Shown here: piece by piece, positions 7,019 through 16,487 of the stretch
Layout: every line of letters starts with the position of its first letter
Numbering within the stretch: the first letter of the stretch is position 1
Source: Vibrio brasiliensis LMG 20546
Lineage (GTDB): Bacteria; Pseudomonadota; Gammaproteobacteria; Enterobacterales; Vibrionaceae
Assembly: GCF_000189255.1 (NCBI RefSeq)
Contig: NZ_AEVS01000008.1
Location: 62,001 to 126,000 of the forward strand
Direction: 5' to 3'
DNA length: 64,000 bases
The notes under the pieces: model-generated
Databases searched by the model: none
Seen by the model: the letters and a program-made list of their open reading frames with translations, nothing else
Told to the model about the DNA's origin: nothing
Position numbers and translations under genes: made by a program

Positions 7019-8986
7019 CTAAGGTGTAACAACACCAAACCACATATCAAACTGGTCAAACACAGACATTAGCTTGTTAAACTCAACTTGATCAGAGACG
7101 TTAAAGTGACCTGCTTTGATTTCCTCCCCAAGTGTTGCTTGTTTAGTCATCATGTTTTCGAACGCTTGACGTGACATCGTAATCGTCAAATCTGCATCGC
7201 TAAACTGTTTGTCTGAATAGGACTTAAGTACTGAGTTGCTTAAATCCATCGCGTAGTGGCCATCGCCTCTGACATCGATATTGACTTTAATGTCTAATCC
7301 TTTTGCTGCCTCGGGCTTCACAGTTACGCCGAGATAATTCATGAACTGATCGAATGGCATGTTTTTCGCGATGGCAGCTGTGTTTGGTGTCGCGACAGGC
7401 TTAATACCCTGACGAAGCTCTTTTGCGCCGCCGAGGTAGTAGTTACGCCATGGACCAGACTCTGCCTGATAACCTAATTGCTCCATTGCATCCGCTTCCA
7501 GATAACGGGCATTCATATTCTCTGGGTTAGCGAAAGTCACGTTATTGAGTAGCGTCACTGCCCAGCGATACTCGCCGTTCTCAATTGCTGTCTGCGCCAA
7601 TTCAATCACTTTATCTTCGCCGCCCATCGCCTGAACATATTTGGTGCCTTGCTCTGTTGGAGTGAGTGGGTTTAGGTTGGCAGGGTTGCCGTCCCACCAC
7701 GCACCGAAGTAGAAGTCATAAGTCGCACGGGCATTGTGTGAAACCGTGCCGTAGTAACCGCGGTTATACCATTCTTTACCTAAAGAATCTGGCAGTTTGA
7801 TCGAAGCGGAAATCTCGTTTGGTGTGTAACCCTTGTTGGCTAAACGCAGCGTTTGGTCATGGACAAACTTGTACATGTCGCGTGTTTTCTCCAGCTGGTT
7901 TTGGATCTTCTCTTTACCAAAGGTTGGCCAGTGGTGAGAGGCAATCATGGTGTCGGCTTTATCGCCGTACATATCCAGAGCCTCGTCAATGTACTGTGCC
8001 CAAGATGAAGCATCACGAGTTTTAGCACCACGTAAGGTCGAGATATTGTGGATTGTGTGAGTCATCACCTCTGCAGCCATCATTGTCTTGTATTGCGGGA
8101 AATAGAACATAAATTCTGAAGGCGCTTCTGACTCTTGAGCCATTACGACTTCCAACTTCACGCCATCAACTTCCATCTCCTGCCCGGTTATATTGGCGAT
8201 ATGGGTAGGTTTGACTATGCCAGGAGCCCCTGATGACGTTGTTTTACCTAAACCACCATCAACCTGACCTTTGCTACTTGCATCAAGCAGGTTGCCGTAC
8301 ATATAAGATGCGCGGCGTGACATAGTATTACCAGCCATTAAGTTCTCTGCGATAGAGTGATCAAAGAAGCCTTCTGGAGCGAGAATATCAACCTTACCTG
8401 CATCAATATCTTCCTGGCTGGTGACGCCCAATATGCCACCGAAATGGTCGACATGAGAGTGAGTGAAGATAACTCCGGTTACAGGTAAATCTTCAACTTT
8501 ATCACGCAGCAGTTTAAGGCCGGCTGCTGCGGTTTCTGGAGAGATCAGAGGGTCAACGACAACCCAGCCTTGGTCGCCACGGATAAAGGACATCACCGAC
8601 AGATCAAAACCGCGCACTTGATAGATACCATCTTTAACCTTAAACAGACCGTCAATGTTGTTCAATTTGGCCTGACGAAGTAATGAAGGGTTAATAGTAT
8701 CCGTATTTTTGTCTTGCTCGATAAAGTCGTACTTGCTGAAATCCCAAATGACTTTGCCATTTTCGTCTTTGATTGTTTTCTCAGGCCAGGTCGCAATATA
8801 GCCGCGTGAGGCATCCTCGAAATCACTTTGATTAGCAAAGTCTAGGTACTGCTTGAGTTGTTCGTTTTTGGCAATAGTAAAACTTGATGCTTGTTTAGCG
8901 TCGCTGGTTGTAGGAGCTGCGAAGCTGAATGTTGGAGCAAGAGTGGCAACGATCGCTAAAGAAACAATGGATTTTTGAAAGTTCAT
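7019..8986 (-). CDS. Alkyl/aryl-sulfatase, metallo-beta-lactamase fold (SdsA1/BDS1 type)
   Basis: A 655-residue exported enzyme with signal peptide (MNFQKSIVSLAIVATLAPTFSFA). The metallo-beta-lactamase domain carries the zinc motif THSHVDHFGG (H176, H178, D180, H181) and later conserved histidines (ASHHWPTFG). A middle alkyl-sulfatase dimerisation domain (ANKGYTPNEISASIKLPDSL, YNRGYYGTVSHNARATY) and a C-terminal SCP2-like domain (VNIDVRGDGHYAMDLSNSVLKSY) complete the usual layout. The enzyme would cleave alkyl sulfates such as SDS in the periplasm, releasing sulfate and alcohol. A LysR regulator gene lies upstream on the same strand and is a likely controller. Confidence 0.9.
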   Translation of the reverse strand: MNFQKSIVSLAIVATLAPTFSFAAPTTSDAKQASSFTIAKNEQLKQYLDFANQSDFEDASRGYIATWPEKTIKDENGKVIWDFSKYDFIEQDKNTDTINPSLLRQAKLNNIDGLFKVKDGIYQVRGFDLSVMSFIRGDQGWVVVDPLISPETAAAGLKLLRDKVEDLPVTGVIFTHSHVDHFGGILGVTSQEDIDAGKVDILAPEGFFDHSIAENLMAGNTMSRRASYMYGNLLDASSKGQVDGGLGKTTSSGAPGIVKPTHIANITGQEMEVDGVKLEVVMAQESEAPSEFMFYFPQYKTMMAAEVMTHTIHNISTLRGAKTRDASSWAQYIDEALDMYGDKADTMIASHHWPTFGKEKIQNQLEKTRDMYKFVHDQTLRLANKGYTPNEISASIKLPDSLGKEWYNRGYYGTVSHNARATYDFYFGAWWDGNPANLNPLTPTEQGTKYVQAMGGEDKVIELAQTAIENGEYRWAVTLLNNVTFANPENMNARYLEADAMEQLGYQAESGPWRNYYLGGAKELRQGIKPVATPNTAAIAKNMPFDQFMNYLGVTVKPEAAKGLDIKVNIDVRGDGHYAMDLSNSVLKSYSDKQFSDADLTITMSRQAFENMMTKQATLGEEIKAGHFNVSDQVEFNKLMSVFDQFDMWFGVVTP

Positions 8987-9113
8987 AAGTCATCTCTCTC
9001 TGAAAGCGCGAACGGATATGCGTTCGCCGATGAGGAGATAATATGAAGTATGGATTTATCAATCGATAGACTAAAACTTAAATGTGGATTTAGTTTTGTT
9101 TAATCCACGTCGG

Positions 9114-10013
9114 CTAGCGATATCTTTCTGTGACGTTTAACAGCGACTCTTTCAGCCATTGATGCCCGGTATCTTGTTGTTGGGAGTGGTGCCAGGTCAT
9201 GTAGACAGGCAGGGCCCCTAACTCAAAGGGCAATGGCAGAACTTGCAGTTGTTGATTTGGTGCCAGCAAGTCAGCATGCCATTGACTAGTGACGCACAGC
9301 CAATCCGTTTGTGCGGCCATCATTACAGCGTTACAAATCGAGTCGGTTTTATACACGATATGCCGAGCAGGCTGCGGTTTGCTAACCAGTGAATCAAGGA
9401 TATCTTGATTGAGACGCTGCGTGCCCCAAAGTAGGTGACGTTCTGAAAAAAACTGCTGGTGGGTGATCGAGCCCTGAATGCGAGGGTGATTTTTGTTGCA
9501 GACAACAACTAATGGCAAATAAAGCAATAGCTCGTTGTGGTAACCATGCTCATCAAGAGGGGTGGTGGCAATGATCAGGTCCACCTTGCGCATACGCAAA
9601 TCATCCTGACGATTACCTTCATCGACATGCTCGATATCTGCAGATAATTGGACGTTAGGTGCATGCCGATCACGATAATCAATCAGCGGCGGTACAAGCA
9701 TCAAATCGAGATCTTTGTGGCTAGAGATTCGAAACGTTCTCTGGCTCGCTTGAGGGTTAAAGTGTTGTCTCGATTTAGCGCCATTGAGTAGCAAGTTTAA
9801 TGGCTCTTGGATCTCTGCATGCAGTTCAATGGCAAAGTTAGTAGGAGCAATGCCACGACCTTTGCGGACAAATAGTGGGTCCTGATACTGTTCACGCAGC
9901 CTGTTGAGCGCATGGCTGACGGCCGGTGCGGTTATACCAAGGCTTTCGGCCGCGTCATTGACACTGCGAGTTTTCATCACAACATCGAATGTTTTGAGCA
10001 GGTTTAGATCCAT
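9114..10013 (-). CDS. LysR-family transcriptional regulator
   Basis: A regulator with an N-terminal winged helix-turn-helix (MDLNLLKTFDVVMKTRSVNDAAESLGITAPAVSHALNRLR, FVRKGRGIAPTNFA) and a C-terminal effector-binding domain. I place the start at ATG 10013 (299 residues, normal LysR length); the longer frame would begin with a TTG at 10136 lacking a ribosome site and add 41 atypical residues. The end is 127 bases upstream of the alkyl sulfatase gene on the same strand, suggesting it controls that gene. The family resembles the LeuO/NodD-like branch; the effector is unknown. Confidence 0.85.
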   Translation of the reverse strand: MDLNLLKTFDVVMKTRSVNDAAESLGITAPAVSHALNRLREQYQDPLFVRKGRGIAPTNFAIELHAEIQEPLNLLLNGAKSRQHFNPQASQRTFRISSHKDLDLMLVPPLIDYRDRHAPNVQLSADIEHVDEGNRQDDLRMRKVDLIIATTPLDEHGYHNELLLYLPLVVVCNKNHPRIQGSITHQQFFSERHLLWGTQRLNQDILDSLVSKPQPARHIVYKTDSICNAVMMAAQTDWLCVTSQWHADLLAPNQQLQVLPLPFELGALPVYMTWHHSQQQDTGHQWLKESLLNVTERYR

Positions 10014-10532
10014 AGTTTTCTGACTGTTTACCTTTAAACGAACTCCCATTTTTATCGGACTCGAAAGCAAGAGGCAACAGGTTTGCGCAATCTTGAGAGT
10101 TTTGATGCGGGGCGAGTTTAGTCTGATGTGACTCAAACCGATAAAGTGCGGTATGAAATGTGGTTAGGTTTTCGCCGCCAGCTAACCATTATTTTTCAAA
10201 CATAGTTCAAAATTCTCATCAATGAATAATGTTAAATATATCAGAGATAATTATTTAAAATTCCAATCACTAAATTAATACATGCTTAATAAAAATTCCG
10301 CCAACCGTGGTTTTAATTCATACGGTAAAACCATTGCCAATAGTTTTAACAGTTATTTAATCACCAGTTGTAAATAAATAGTTGATTATTCAAACAGTAA
10401 GGTGCTTTTTTAATGTTAACAAAAACTGTTTAAAAATGGTTTCTGATTCACTCGAAGAGTTTTTCTAGCTTACATTTAGACCAAATTGAAGATATTTTGT
10501 TACAAATTAACGAATAAATCGTAAATATAATA
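10014..10532. other. AT-rich intergenic region between LysR gene and prtV locus
   Basis: Divergent promoter region for the LysR gene (left) and the propeptide-like gene and prtV (right). It is strongly AT-rich. A perfect 8-bp dyad, TGGTTTTA at 10308-10315 and TAAAACCA at 10326-10333 with a 10-base spacer, is the clearest operator-like element. No gene was found. Confidence 0.5.
10308..10333. promoter_or_regulatory. Operator-like dyad upstream of prtV locus
   Basis: TGGTTTTA and its exact reverse complement TAAAACCA are separated by ten bases. Length and spacing suit a dimeric regulator. It is 200 bases before the first ORF of the prtV locus; the regulator is unknown. Confidence 0.3.
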
Positions 10533-10781
10533 ATGAAAGCAGTTAGTGGTATTTTATTCCTATTAAGTAGTTCTACTTTCGCGAATAGCGCTATTGATGA
10601 TCAGCGGCTTATTGAGTCGTTAATTAAGCAAGGGATTATCTGTGAAGACCAAACAGAGTTAGAGAAACAAGCTTCTCTACAGATATACCTTGAGAAAAAG
10701 TTCGCTAAACCATCTGAGAAACAAAAAGGCTCTCAAACCGATGAGCCTTCTGACTGTATTTCTGCAAAAAATAACGAATAG
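10533..10781 (+). CDS. Small secreted protein resembling the PrtV N-terminal propeptide
   Basis: An 82-residue protein with a short signal peptide (MKAVSGILFLLSSSTFA, cleavage likely before NSA). The next 39 residues align without gaps with PrtV residues just after its own signal peptide: AIDDQRLIESLIKQGIICED against VINEDKVIEMLVAQGKLDSD, then TELEKQASLQIYLEKKFA against SIDERQEALDRYIAAKLN; 12 of 39 are identical and most others similar. In PrtV this helical region is part of the propeptide. The copy here has two extra cysteines (IICED, SDCIS) and a polar tail. It ends 112 bases before prtV. There is no strong ribosome site, so expression level is uncertain. A role as inhibitor or folding helper of PrtV is inference. 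Confidence 0.65.
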   Translation: MKAVSGILFLLSSSTFANSAIDDQRLIESLIKQGIICEDQTELEKQASLQIYLEKKFAKPSEKQKGSQTDEPSDCISAKNNE

Positions 10782-10893
10782 TGCGCATTCGCTACGTCAT
10801 CACAAGCCTTGATGCGTCCAATTGCGGGCTAACAACGTCGTTATCGCCCAGAACTCTGGGCAGTTGGCAACTAAAAATAAATAAGGAAATACA

Positions 10894-13650
10894 ATGAAAA
10901 CCATGAGTAAATCGCTGCTGGCTTCGGCAGTGCTCACTCTGCTTACTACAGGTGTGTATGCGAAAACACCGATAGACTTAGGCGTCATCAACGAAGATAA
11001 AGTCATTGAGATGCTGGTCGCTCAAGGCAAGCTTGACTCAGATGCCTCGATTGATGAGCGTCAAGAGGCATTAGATCGTTATATCGCGGCCAAACTGAAC
11101 CGTGGATTTAAAGGTGATGCCCAGTTTGGTAAAAAGGCACTGGAACAGCGTGCAAAAATACTCAAAACCATCGCTTCGGACAAAGGGCGTCATAAAGCTC
11201 ATGTCTTCTCTTTCGATGCAAATAATAAGCGAACAGACAAAGTACTGGCTGTGCTAGTCGATTTCCCTGATTTACCTTGGAACGAGAATCGCCTGACCGA
11301 AGATCACACAGAAATGCTCTACGATAGCTACCAGCCAAGCCATTACCAAGAGCTGCTGTTCTCTGACTCTGGTTACGTTGGGCCAAATGGTGAAAATCTG
11401 ATCTCGATGCGCCAGTACTACGAGAAAGAGTCTGGCAATAGCTATAGTGTCGCGGGACAGGCAGCTGGCTGGTACCGCGCTGCAAATAATGCCGCATTCT
11501 ACGGTGGAAACTCACCAACCACAGATAACGATATCAATGCTCAAGAGTTGGTTCGTGAGGCTCTCAATCAACTGTCTCAAGATCCATCAATCAACTTAGC
11601 TGACTACGATATTGAAGATCGCTACGACTACGATGGAGACGGTAATTTCCGTGAACCAGATGGTGTGATTGACCATTTGATGGTGTTCCATGCTTCGGTG
11701 GGTGAAGAAGCGGGTGGTGGTGTACTAGGAGCAGATGCTATCTGGTCACATCGTTACAATCTTGGCCAATATCATGTTCTAGATGGTACCAGCAGTACCG
11801 TTCCAGGTCGCTTCAATGGTCAATACGCAGCCTTTGATTACACTATTCAGCCAATTGATGCGGCGGCCGGTGTCTGTGCACACGAATATGGTCATGACCT
11901 TGGTCTTCCTGATGAGTACGATACTCAGTACACAGGTAAAGGTGAACCAGTCTCTTACTGGTCGATCATGTCTTCTGGTAGCTGGGCAGGCAAAATTGGT
12001 GGTACTCAACCAACCGCATTCAGCTCATGGGCGAAACAGTTCCTACAAGCTTCGATTGGTGGGCGTTGGGTAGACAATAATGTTGTTACTCTAGATGACC
12101 TGAACGAAAAGCCACTTGAGTTTACGCTATACCAAACAACGGATAACGATAAACCTAACATGGTTCGAGTGGATCTCCCGGTCAAACGTACTGAGGGATT
12201 AGCACCGTTTGCGGGTAAATTTAACTTCCATAGTGGTAAAGGTGACGATCTCAATAACCGTATGGAACGTACCATCGATGTTCCTGCTGGCTCAGATATA
12301 AAACTGACCTTTAAAGCCTGGTATCAAATCGAAAAAGATTATGACTTTGCACGTGTGCTCGTTAACGGTCAGCCGATAGCGGGTAATATCACCACCATGG
12401 ATGACCCATACAAAACTGGGCTGGTTCCTGCTATTGCCGGCGAATCTGATGGTTGGATTGACGCCGAGTTTGATCTTTCTGCCTTTGCAGGTCAACAGAT
12501 CACTCTAGGCTTCGACTATGTCACCGATGGTGGCCTGGCAATGGAAGGTCTGCATCTGGATAACATTCTATTGAATGTCGATGGTGTTGAAACCAGTGTA
12601 GATGACGCTGAATCAGATTCGAGTTTTGCCCTCAATGGCTACCGTGTTAACGACGGCTTTAACGAGGCTCCGCACTACTACTTGCTGCAATGGCGTAGCC
12701 ACAATGACGTCGATGAAGGTCTGAACAACATCAAACGCTTTGGTCAGATGATGTCGTTCGAGCCAGGGTTAATTGTCTGGTATGTCGATGAGTCAATGAC
12801 CGATAACTGGGTAGGCAAACATCCGGGTGAGGGTTGGCTAGGCGTTGTCGACGCTGACCAGAACGCAATGGTATGGGCAACCTCAGGTACTGCTGCGCAA
12901 ACCCGCTACCAGGTTCGTGATGCGGCATTCTCGCTAGCAGATCAGGCAAGCATGCGTCTGGTGAATGCTGACGGCGATGTGCTGGAAGATGTCAGTTTGA
13001 TCGGTAACAGCTACTTCTCTGATGATCAGGACTACTCAAATCCGGGCTCTCCAGACTCAGGTCGTCTGCTGACAGAATTTGGTCTTTCAGTTGAAGTTAT
13101 CGAACAGTCACCGACCAACGAGTACGGTGTGATTAAGATTGCTAAAGTTGAAGCTGTAAACATCAACCCTGTGGCTAGCTTTGAATTAAGCGTTGAAGGT
13201 TTACAGGTTGTTGCGAGTAACAACAGTCATGATCAGGACGGCAGTATTACGGCATACCTGTGGGATTTTGGTAACGGTGAATCCAGCACGGATCCTGAGC
13301 CGAAATGGAGCTATGCTGAATCGGGTGATTTTGTAGTGACACTCACTGTCACTGACGATCGCGGTGCGACGCACAGTTCTTCTCAAAATGTTTCTGTGGT
13401 TGCACCAAATGAAAAACCAGTTGCCAAGGCTCACTACATTCACCTTGGTCGTTGGGTGACAATGTGGTCTACCAGCCATGATCCTGATGGTCGAATTGTT
13501 GATACTGAATGGGTATTACCGAATGGAAAAATCAAGCGAGGTCGTATCTTCACCAAGATATTCCCAAGCTATGGTACTCATGAAGTGCAATTGACTGTGA
13601 TGGATGATGATGGTGCAAAAACCACTAAAACCATTGTTGTAGATCTATAA
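10894..13650 (+). CDS. prtV: PrtV-type M6 secreted metalloprotease (immune inhibitor A family)
   Basis: A 918-residue secreted zinc protease, the same length as Vibrio cholerae PrtV. Layout: signal peptide (MKTMSKSLLASAVLTLLTTGVYA), N-terminal propeptide to about residue 105, M6 catalytic domain with H330-E331-Y-G-H334 followed by LGLPDEYD, a central jelly-roll/MAM-like region, and two C-terminal PKD domains (about 755-840 and 843-918; WDFGNGESSTDPEP, LTVTDDRGATHSS). Acidic repeats such as DYDGDGNFREPD suggest calcium binding. The family degrades host matrix and antimicrobial proteins; the propeptide and PKD domains are removed by processing. It has a good ribosome site (AAGGAAA) and is followed by a strong terminator. 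The small gene upstream shares homology with its propeptide. Confidence 0.92.
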   Translation: MKTMSKSLLASAVLTLLTTGVYAKTPIDLGVINEDKVIEMLVAQGKLDSDASIDERQEALDRYIAAKLNRGFKGDAQFGKKALEQRAKILKTIASDKGRHKAHVFSFDANNKRTDKVLAVLVDFPDLPWNENRLTEDHTEMLYDSYQPSHYQELLFSDSGYVGPNGENLISMRQYYEKESGNSYSVAGQAAGWYRAANNAAFYGGNSPTTDNDINAQELVREALNQLSQDPSINLADYDIEDRYDYDGDGNFREPDGVIDHLMVFHASVGEEAGGGVLGADAIWSHRYNLGQYHVLDGTSSTVPGRFNGQYAAFDYTIQPIDAAAGVCAHEYGHDLGLPDEYDTQYTGKGEPVSYWSIMSSGSWAGKIGGTQPTAFSSWAKQFLQASIGGRWVDNNVVTLDDLNEKPLEFTLYQTTDNDKPNMVRVDLPVKRTEGLAPFAGKFNFHSGKGDDLNNRMERTIDVPAGSDIKLTFKAWYQIEKDYDFARVLVNGQPIAGNITTMDDPYKTGLVPAIAGESDGWIDAEFDLSAFAGQQITLGFDYVTDGGLAMEGLHLDNILLNVDGVETSVDDAESDSSFALNGYRVNDGFNEAPHYYLLQWRSHNDVDEGLNNIKRFGQMMSFEPGLIVWYVDESMTDNWVGKHPGEGWLGVVDADQNAMVWATSGTAAQTRYQVRDAAFSLADQASMRLVNADGDVLEDVSLIGNSYFSDDQDYSNPGSPDSGRLLTEFGLSVEVIEQSPTNEYGVIKIAKVEAVNINPVASFELSVEGLQVVASNNSHDQDGSITAYLWDFGNGESSTDPEPKWSYAESGDFVVTLTVTDDRGATHSSSQNVSVVAPNEKPVAKAHYIHLGRWVTMWSTSHDPDGRIVDTEWVLPNGKIKRGRIFTKIFPSYGTHEVQLTVMDDDGAKTTKTIVVDL

Positions 13651-13694
13651 CTTTCCACTCTCTTCTCTATTCCCATGCTTCCATGTGAAGTTTT

Positions 13695-13721
13695 GCGCGG
13701 CCACTGAGCCGCGCTTTTTTT
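13695..13721 (+). terminator. Terminator after prtV
   Basis: GCGCGG, an eight-base loop and CCGCGC form a GC-rich stem followed directly by seven T: a classic intrinsic terminator, 45 bases after the prtV stop. Confidence 0.9.
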
Positions 13722-14200
13722 GTAGCGCCGAAAATCTCTGATTTTTCATCGTTTGCGGGGGTCATAAAACTTCTTGGTGTACTTGCTCATCTAGTATAGT
13801 GGTAAACGCTTAAGTTTTTGAAATGAATGGCTTTTCATTTAGGTGCGGTTATTGACTTAGGAGGGGGTGTTTTTGAACTCAAACCATTCCAGTTTACGGT
13901 GTCGCTAAACAAAGCCGTATCACAAATGTATAGCGCACTCACTTGTGGTGAGAAGATGAAGATCGTGGAAATGAACTAGTTTATGGAGTAATAGCTTGTC
14001 TCGTGGTAAGACTCACTTAATGTTGTGATATTAGAGGGCTGTTCTAGCCCTCTATTATATCTATAGAAACCAAGCCTATATGTCACCAATATTTATTTAT
14101 TGGATCGGCGAGAAAAAGATAAATATTTCCATCGCCACGGTTGCTTGTATTCAAAGGTTTATTGTTGTAGGTAAAACAGCGAATACACAGATTGCTTGAT
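13722..14200. other. Intergenic region between prtV terminator and M32 peptidase gene
   Basis: No ORF with coding character. It includes a perfect 8-bp hairpin AGAGGGCT-GTTCT-AGCCCTCT at 14033-14053 with no T run, which could be a weak terminator or the end of a small RNA. Nothing else was identified. Confidence 0.4.
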
Positions 14201-15682
14201 TTACAGATAACGATTTCTCAAATGATCTTGGAAGTATTTCGCATTGAGCGTATCACCTGTCGCTTGTTTGACTAACTCGTCTGTGGTCAACAAGCTTCCC
14301 TTGCTCCAAATGTTATCTGATAGCCAGCTAAAAATAGGTGACAAGTCACCAGAGCGGATCGCGGTATCGACATCTACGCTGCTTTGCATTGAAGCCATAA
14401 ATTGAGCGGCGTACATTGCACCAAGCGTATATGAAGGGAAGTAGCCGAAAGCTCCGTCTGTCCAGTGGATGTCCTGCATACAACCATTCTTGTAGTTGTT
14501 CTCTGTTGAGAGACCAAGATATTGCTGCATCTTCTGATTCCACAGCTCTGGTACATCGGTGTGTTTGATCTGGCCGTTAATCAGGTCACGCTCAATTTCG
14601 TAACGCAGAATAACGTGAGCAGGGTAGGTCAGTTCGTCCGCATCCACACGGATAAAGTCCTTCTTCACTCGGGTGTAGAGTTTATGGAAGTTATCTTGAG
14701 TGAACAGTGCTGCGTCATGACCAGTGAAGTGTTTGCCTGCCAGCTTTGCCAGATGGGCAATGAATGGTTCGCTGCGTCCGACCTGCATTTCAAAGAACAG
14801 TGACTGAGACTCATGAATACCCATTGAGCGAGCTTCGCCTGAAGGTAAACCTGCTAGATCTTTTGGCAAACCTTGTTCGTAACGCGCGTGGCCAGTTTCG
14901 TGAACGATACCCATCAATGATTGGACAAACTCACTCTGCTCGTAGCGAGTGGTGATTCGTACGTCGCTTGGCACGCCACCACAGAATGGGTGAACGCTTT
15001 CATCCAGACGACCGTGTTCAAAATCAAACTGAAGTAGCTTCATCACTTCGAGACCCAAAGCTTTCTGCTGATTGGTATCGAAGTTGCCCTGTGGCTGAAT
15101 GAAATGCTCAGACGACTGTTTATCAATCACTTGATTGATTAAATCTGGTAGCCAGGTTTTTACATCGCTGAATAGTACGTCAAGAGACGCTGAGCTTGTG
15201 CCCGGCTCGTAAATATCGAGCATTGCATCGTAAGGAGAGAGGCCATTAGCTTCAGCACGGATCTGAGCTTCCTCTTGAGACAGCTTGACGACTTCTGCCC
15301 AGTTTTTCTCAAAACCCTGCCAGTCATTCTCACCACGCTGGCTGCGCCATGCATGTTCACATTTAGAACCCGCCAGTGATTTGGCTTGAACCAGAGATTC
15401 AGGCAGCACATTCGCTTGTGACCACTGACGCTTTAATTCACGTAAAGTCGCCAATTGTTGAGTGTCTAATGATTCGTTTTCTGCTTCGGCAAACCAGTCA
15501 GCAAGTTGTGGCTGAGTGTGCAGTCCGTGAATGTGTACAGATAGTTCTGCCATCGCTTCAGAACGAGCTTGGTTACCGCCACTTGGCATCATTGATGCCT
15601 GGTCCCAGCCACAGATAGCGGCAAGGTGGTTAAAGTGAGAAATCTTTTTAGAATGTTGGATTAACTGATTGAATGCACTCAT
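14201..15682 (-). CDS. Carboxypeptidase Taq (M32) family metallopeptidase
   Basis: A cytosolic zinc carboxypeptidase. The active-site motif HETGHARYEQG is present, followed by GIHESQSLFFEMQVGRS and the C-terminal TDGAFGYFPSYTLGAMYAAQ, all typical of M32. I place the start at ATG 15682, giving 493 residues, because AGGGAAGG lies seven bases upstream; the open frame reaches 15727 without a better site. The enzyme removes C-terminal residues from peptides with broad specificity. It is a single gene with no obvious partners. Confidence 0.9.
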   Translation of the reverse strand: MSAFNQLIQHSKKISHFNHLAAICGWDQASMMPSGGNQARSEAMAELSVHIHGLHTQPQLADWFAEAENESLDTQQLATLRELKRQWSQANVLPESLVQAKSLAGSKCEHAWRSQRGENDWQGFEKNWAEVVKLSQEEAQIRAEANGLSPYDAMLDIYEPGTSSASLDVLFSDVKTWLPDLINQVIDKQSSEHFIQPQGNFDTNQQKALGLEVMKLLQFDFEHGRLDESVHPFCGGVPSDVRITTRYEQSEFVQSLMGIVHETGHARYEQGLPKDLAGLPSGEARSMGIHESQSLFFEMQVGRSEPFIAHLAKLAGKHFTGHDAALFTQDNFHKLYTRVKKDFIRVDADELTYPAHVILRYEIERDLINGQIKHTDVPELWNQKMQQYLGLSTENNYKNGCMQDIHWTDGAFGYFPSYTLGAMYAAQFMASMQSSVDVDTAIRSGDLSPIFSWLSDNIWSKGSLLTTDELVKQATGDTLNAKYFQDHLRNRYL

Positions 15683-15844
15683 TGAAATGCCTTCCCTGAC
15701 GTTGAAATAAGGCCAGCATTTTAGCAATCATTAACAGCGATACCAAGGGATTATCAACTTGTTAACTAAAGTGAGATAACTATTTACTGGCAATATAAAT
15801 CAGAACTAGGTAGTTTGTTCTGTAGACAAATAAGGAGGGAACCT

Positions 15845-16483
15845 GTGCCAATTGAAAACTTTGAAGCATTCATTATTGCTATTACGATTTTAACTCTCAC
15901 GCCAGGTCTGGATACCGCACTGGTTATTCGTAATACCTCACGTGGTGGTATTGTCGATGGTTCGGTCACCAGTGTTGGGATTTGTAGCGGTCTGTTTGTT
16001 CATGCGCTGTTTTCAGCGGTTGGCATCTCGGCACTGTTGGCACAATCAGCCGAGCTGTTTAGTTTTATTAAAATGCTCGGTGCGGCGTACCTTATTTGGC
16101 TGGGTTTAAGCAGCTTGAAAATGGTGCTGAGTAAGCAACAGGGTCTGGACATTAAAGAGGGTAGCGACCACTCCTTAAGTGTTAAACGCTCACTGCGAGA
16201 AGGTTTTTTGTCTAATGTTCTGAACCCTAAAACCGCCGTGTTCTATCTTGCTTTTCTGCCTCAGTTTATTGACCCTCAAGGCTCACCGCTACTGCAATCA
16301 CTCTTTATGGCGGGAATCCACTTTGTTATCGCGATGTGTTGGCAGTGTGGTTTGGCAGGCGCGTTAACCAGTGCAAAATCCTTGCTTAAAAGCCCACGCT
16401 TTATGACATGGATGGAAGGCACGACTGGCGCCGTGCTGGTTCTGTTGGGAGCTAAGCTGATTGTTGAGGACAGTACTCTATAA
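15845..16483 (+). CDS. LysE/RhtB-family amino-acid exporter
   Basis: A 212-residue inner-membrane protein of about six helices, starting at GTG 15845 with a perfect AAGGAGG six bases upstream. The longer open frame from 15815 has no such signal. Family features are the N-terminal PIENFEAFIIAITILTLTPGLDTALVIRN (with the conserved TPG), the loop GILS-like region SGLFVHALFSAVGISALLA, and NVLNPKTAVFYLAFLPQFI in the middle. LysE/RhtB proteins export amino acids or their derivatives. The substrate is unknown. It converges with the HD-GYP regulator gene, only four bases apart. Confidence 0.88.
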   Translation: MPIENFEAFIIAITILTLTPGLDTALVIRNTSRGGIVDGSVTSVGICSGLFVHALFSAVGISALLAQSAELFSFIKMLGAAYLIWLGLSSLKMVLSKQQGLDIKEGSDHSLSVKRSLREGFLSNVLNPKTAVFYLAFLPQFIDPQGSPLLQSLFMAGIHFVIAMCWQCGLAGALTSAKSLLKSPRFMTWMEGTTGAVLVLLGAKLIVEDSTL

Positions 16484-16487
16484 CAAG

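Noticed and set aside
10725..10750. Hairpin AGGCTC/GAGCCT in the 3' part of the propeptide-like gene as an early terminator
   Set aside because: It lies inside the coding region and has no following T run.
11162..13479. Several open frames antisense to or shifted within prtV
   Set aside because: They have no ribosome sites, no family features and lie wholly within a well-supported gene.
13722..14200. Small RNA gene ending at the 14033-14053 hairpin
   Set aside because: There is no T run and no clear promoter; kept only as an unexplained hairpin.
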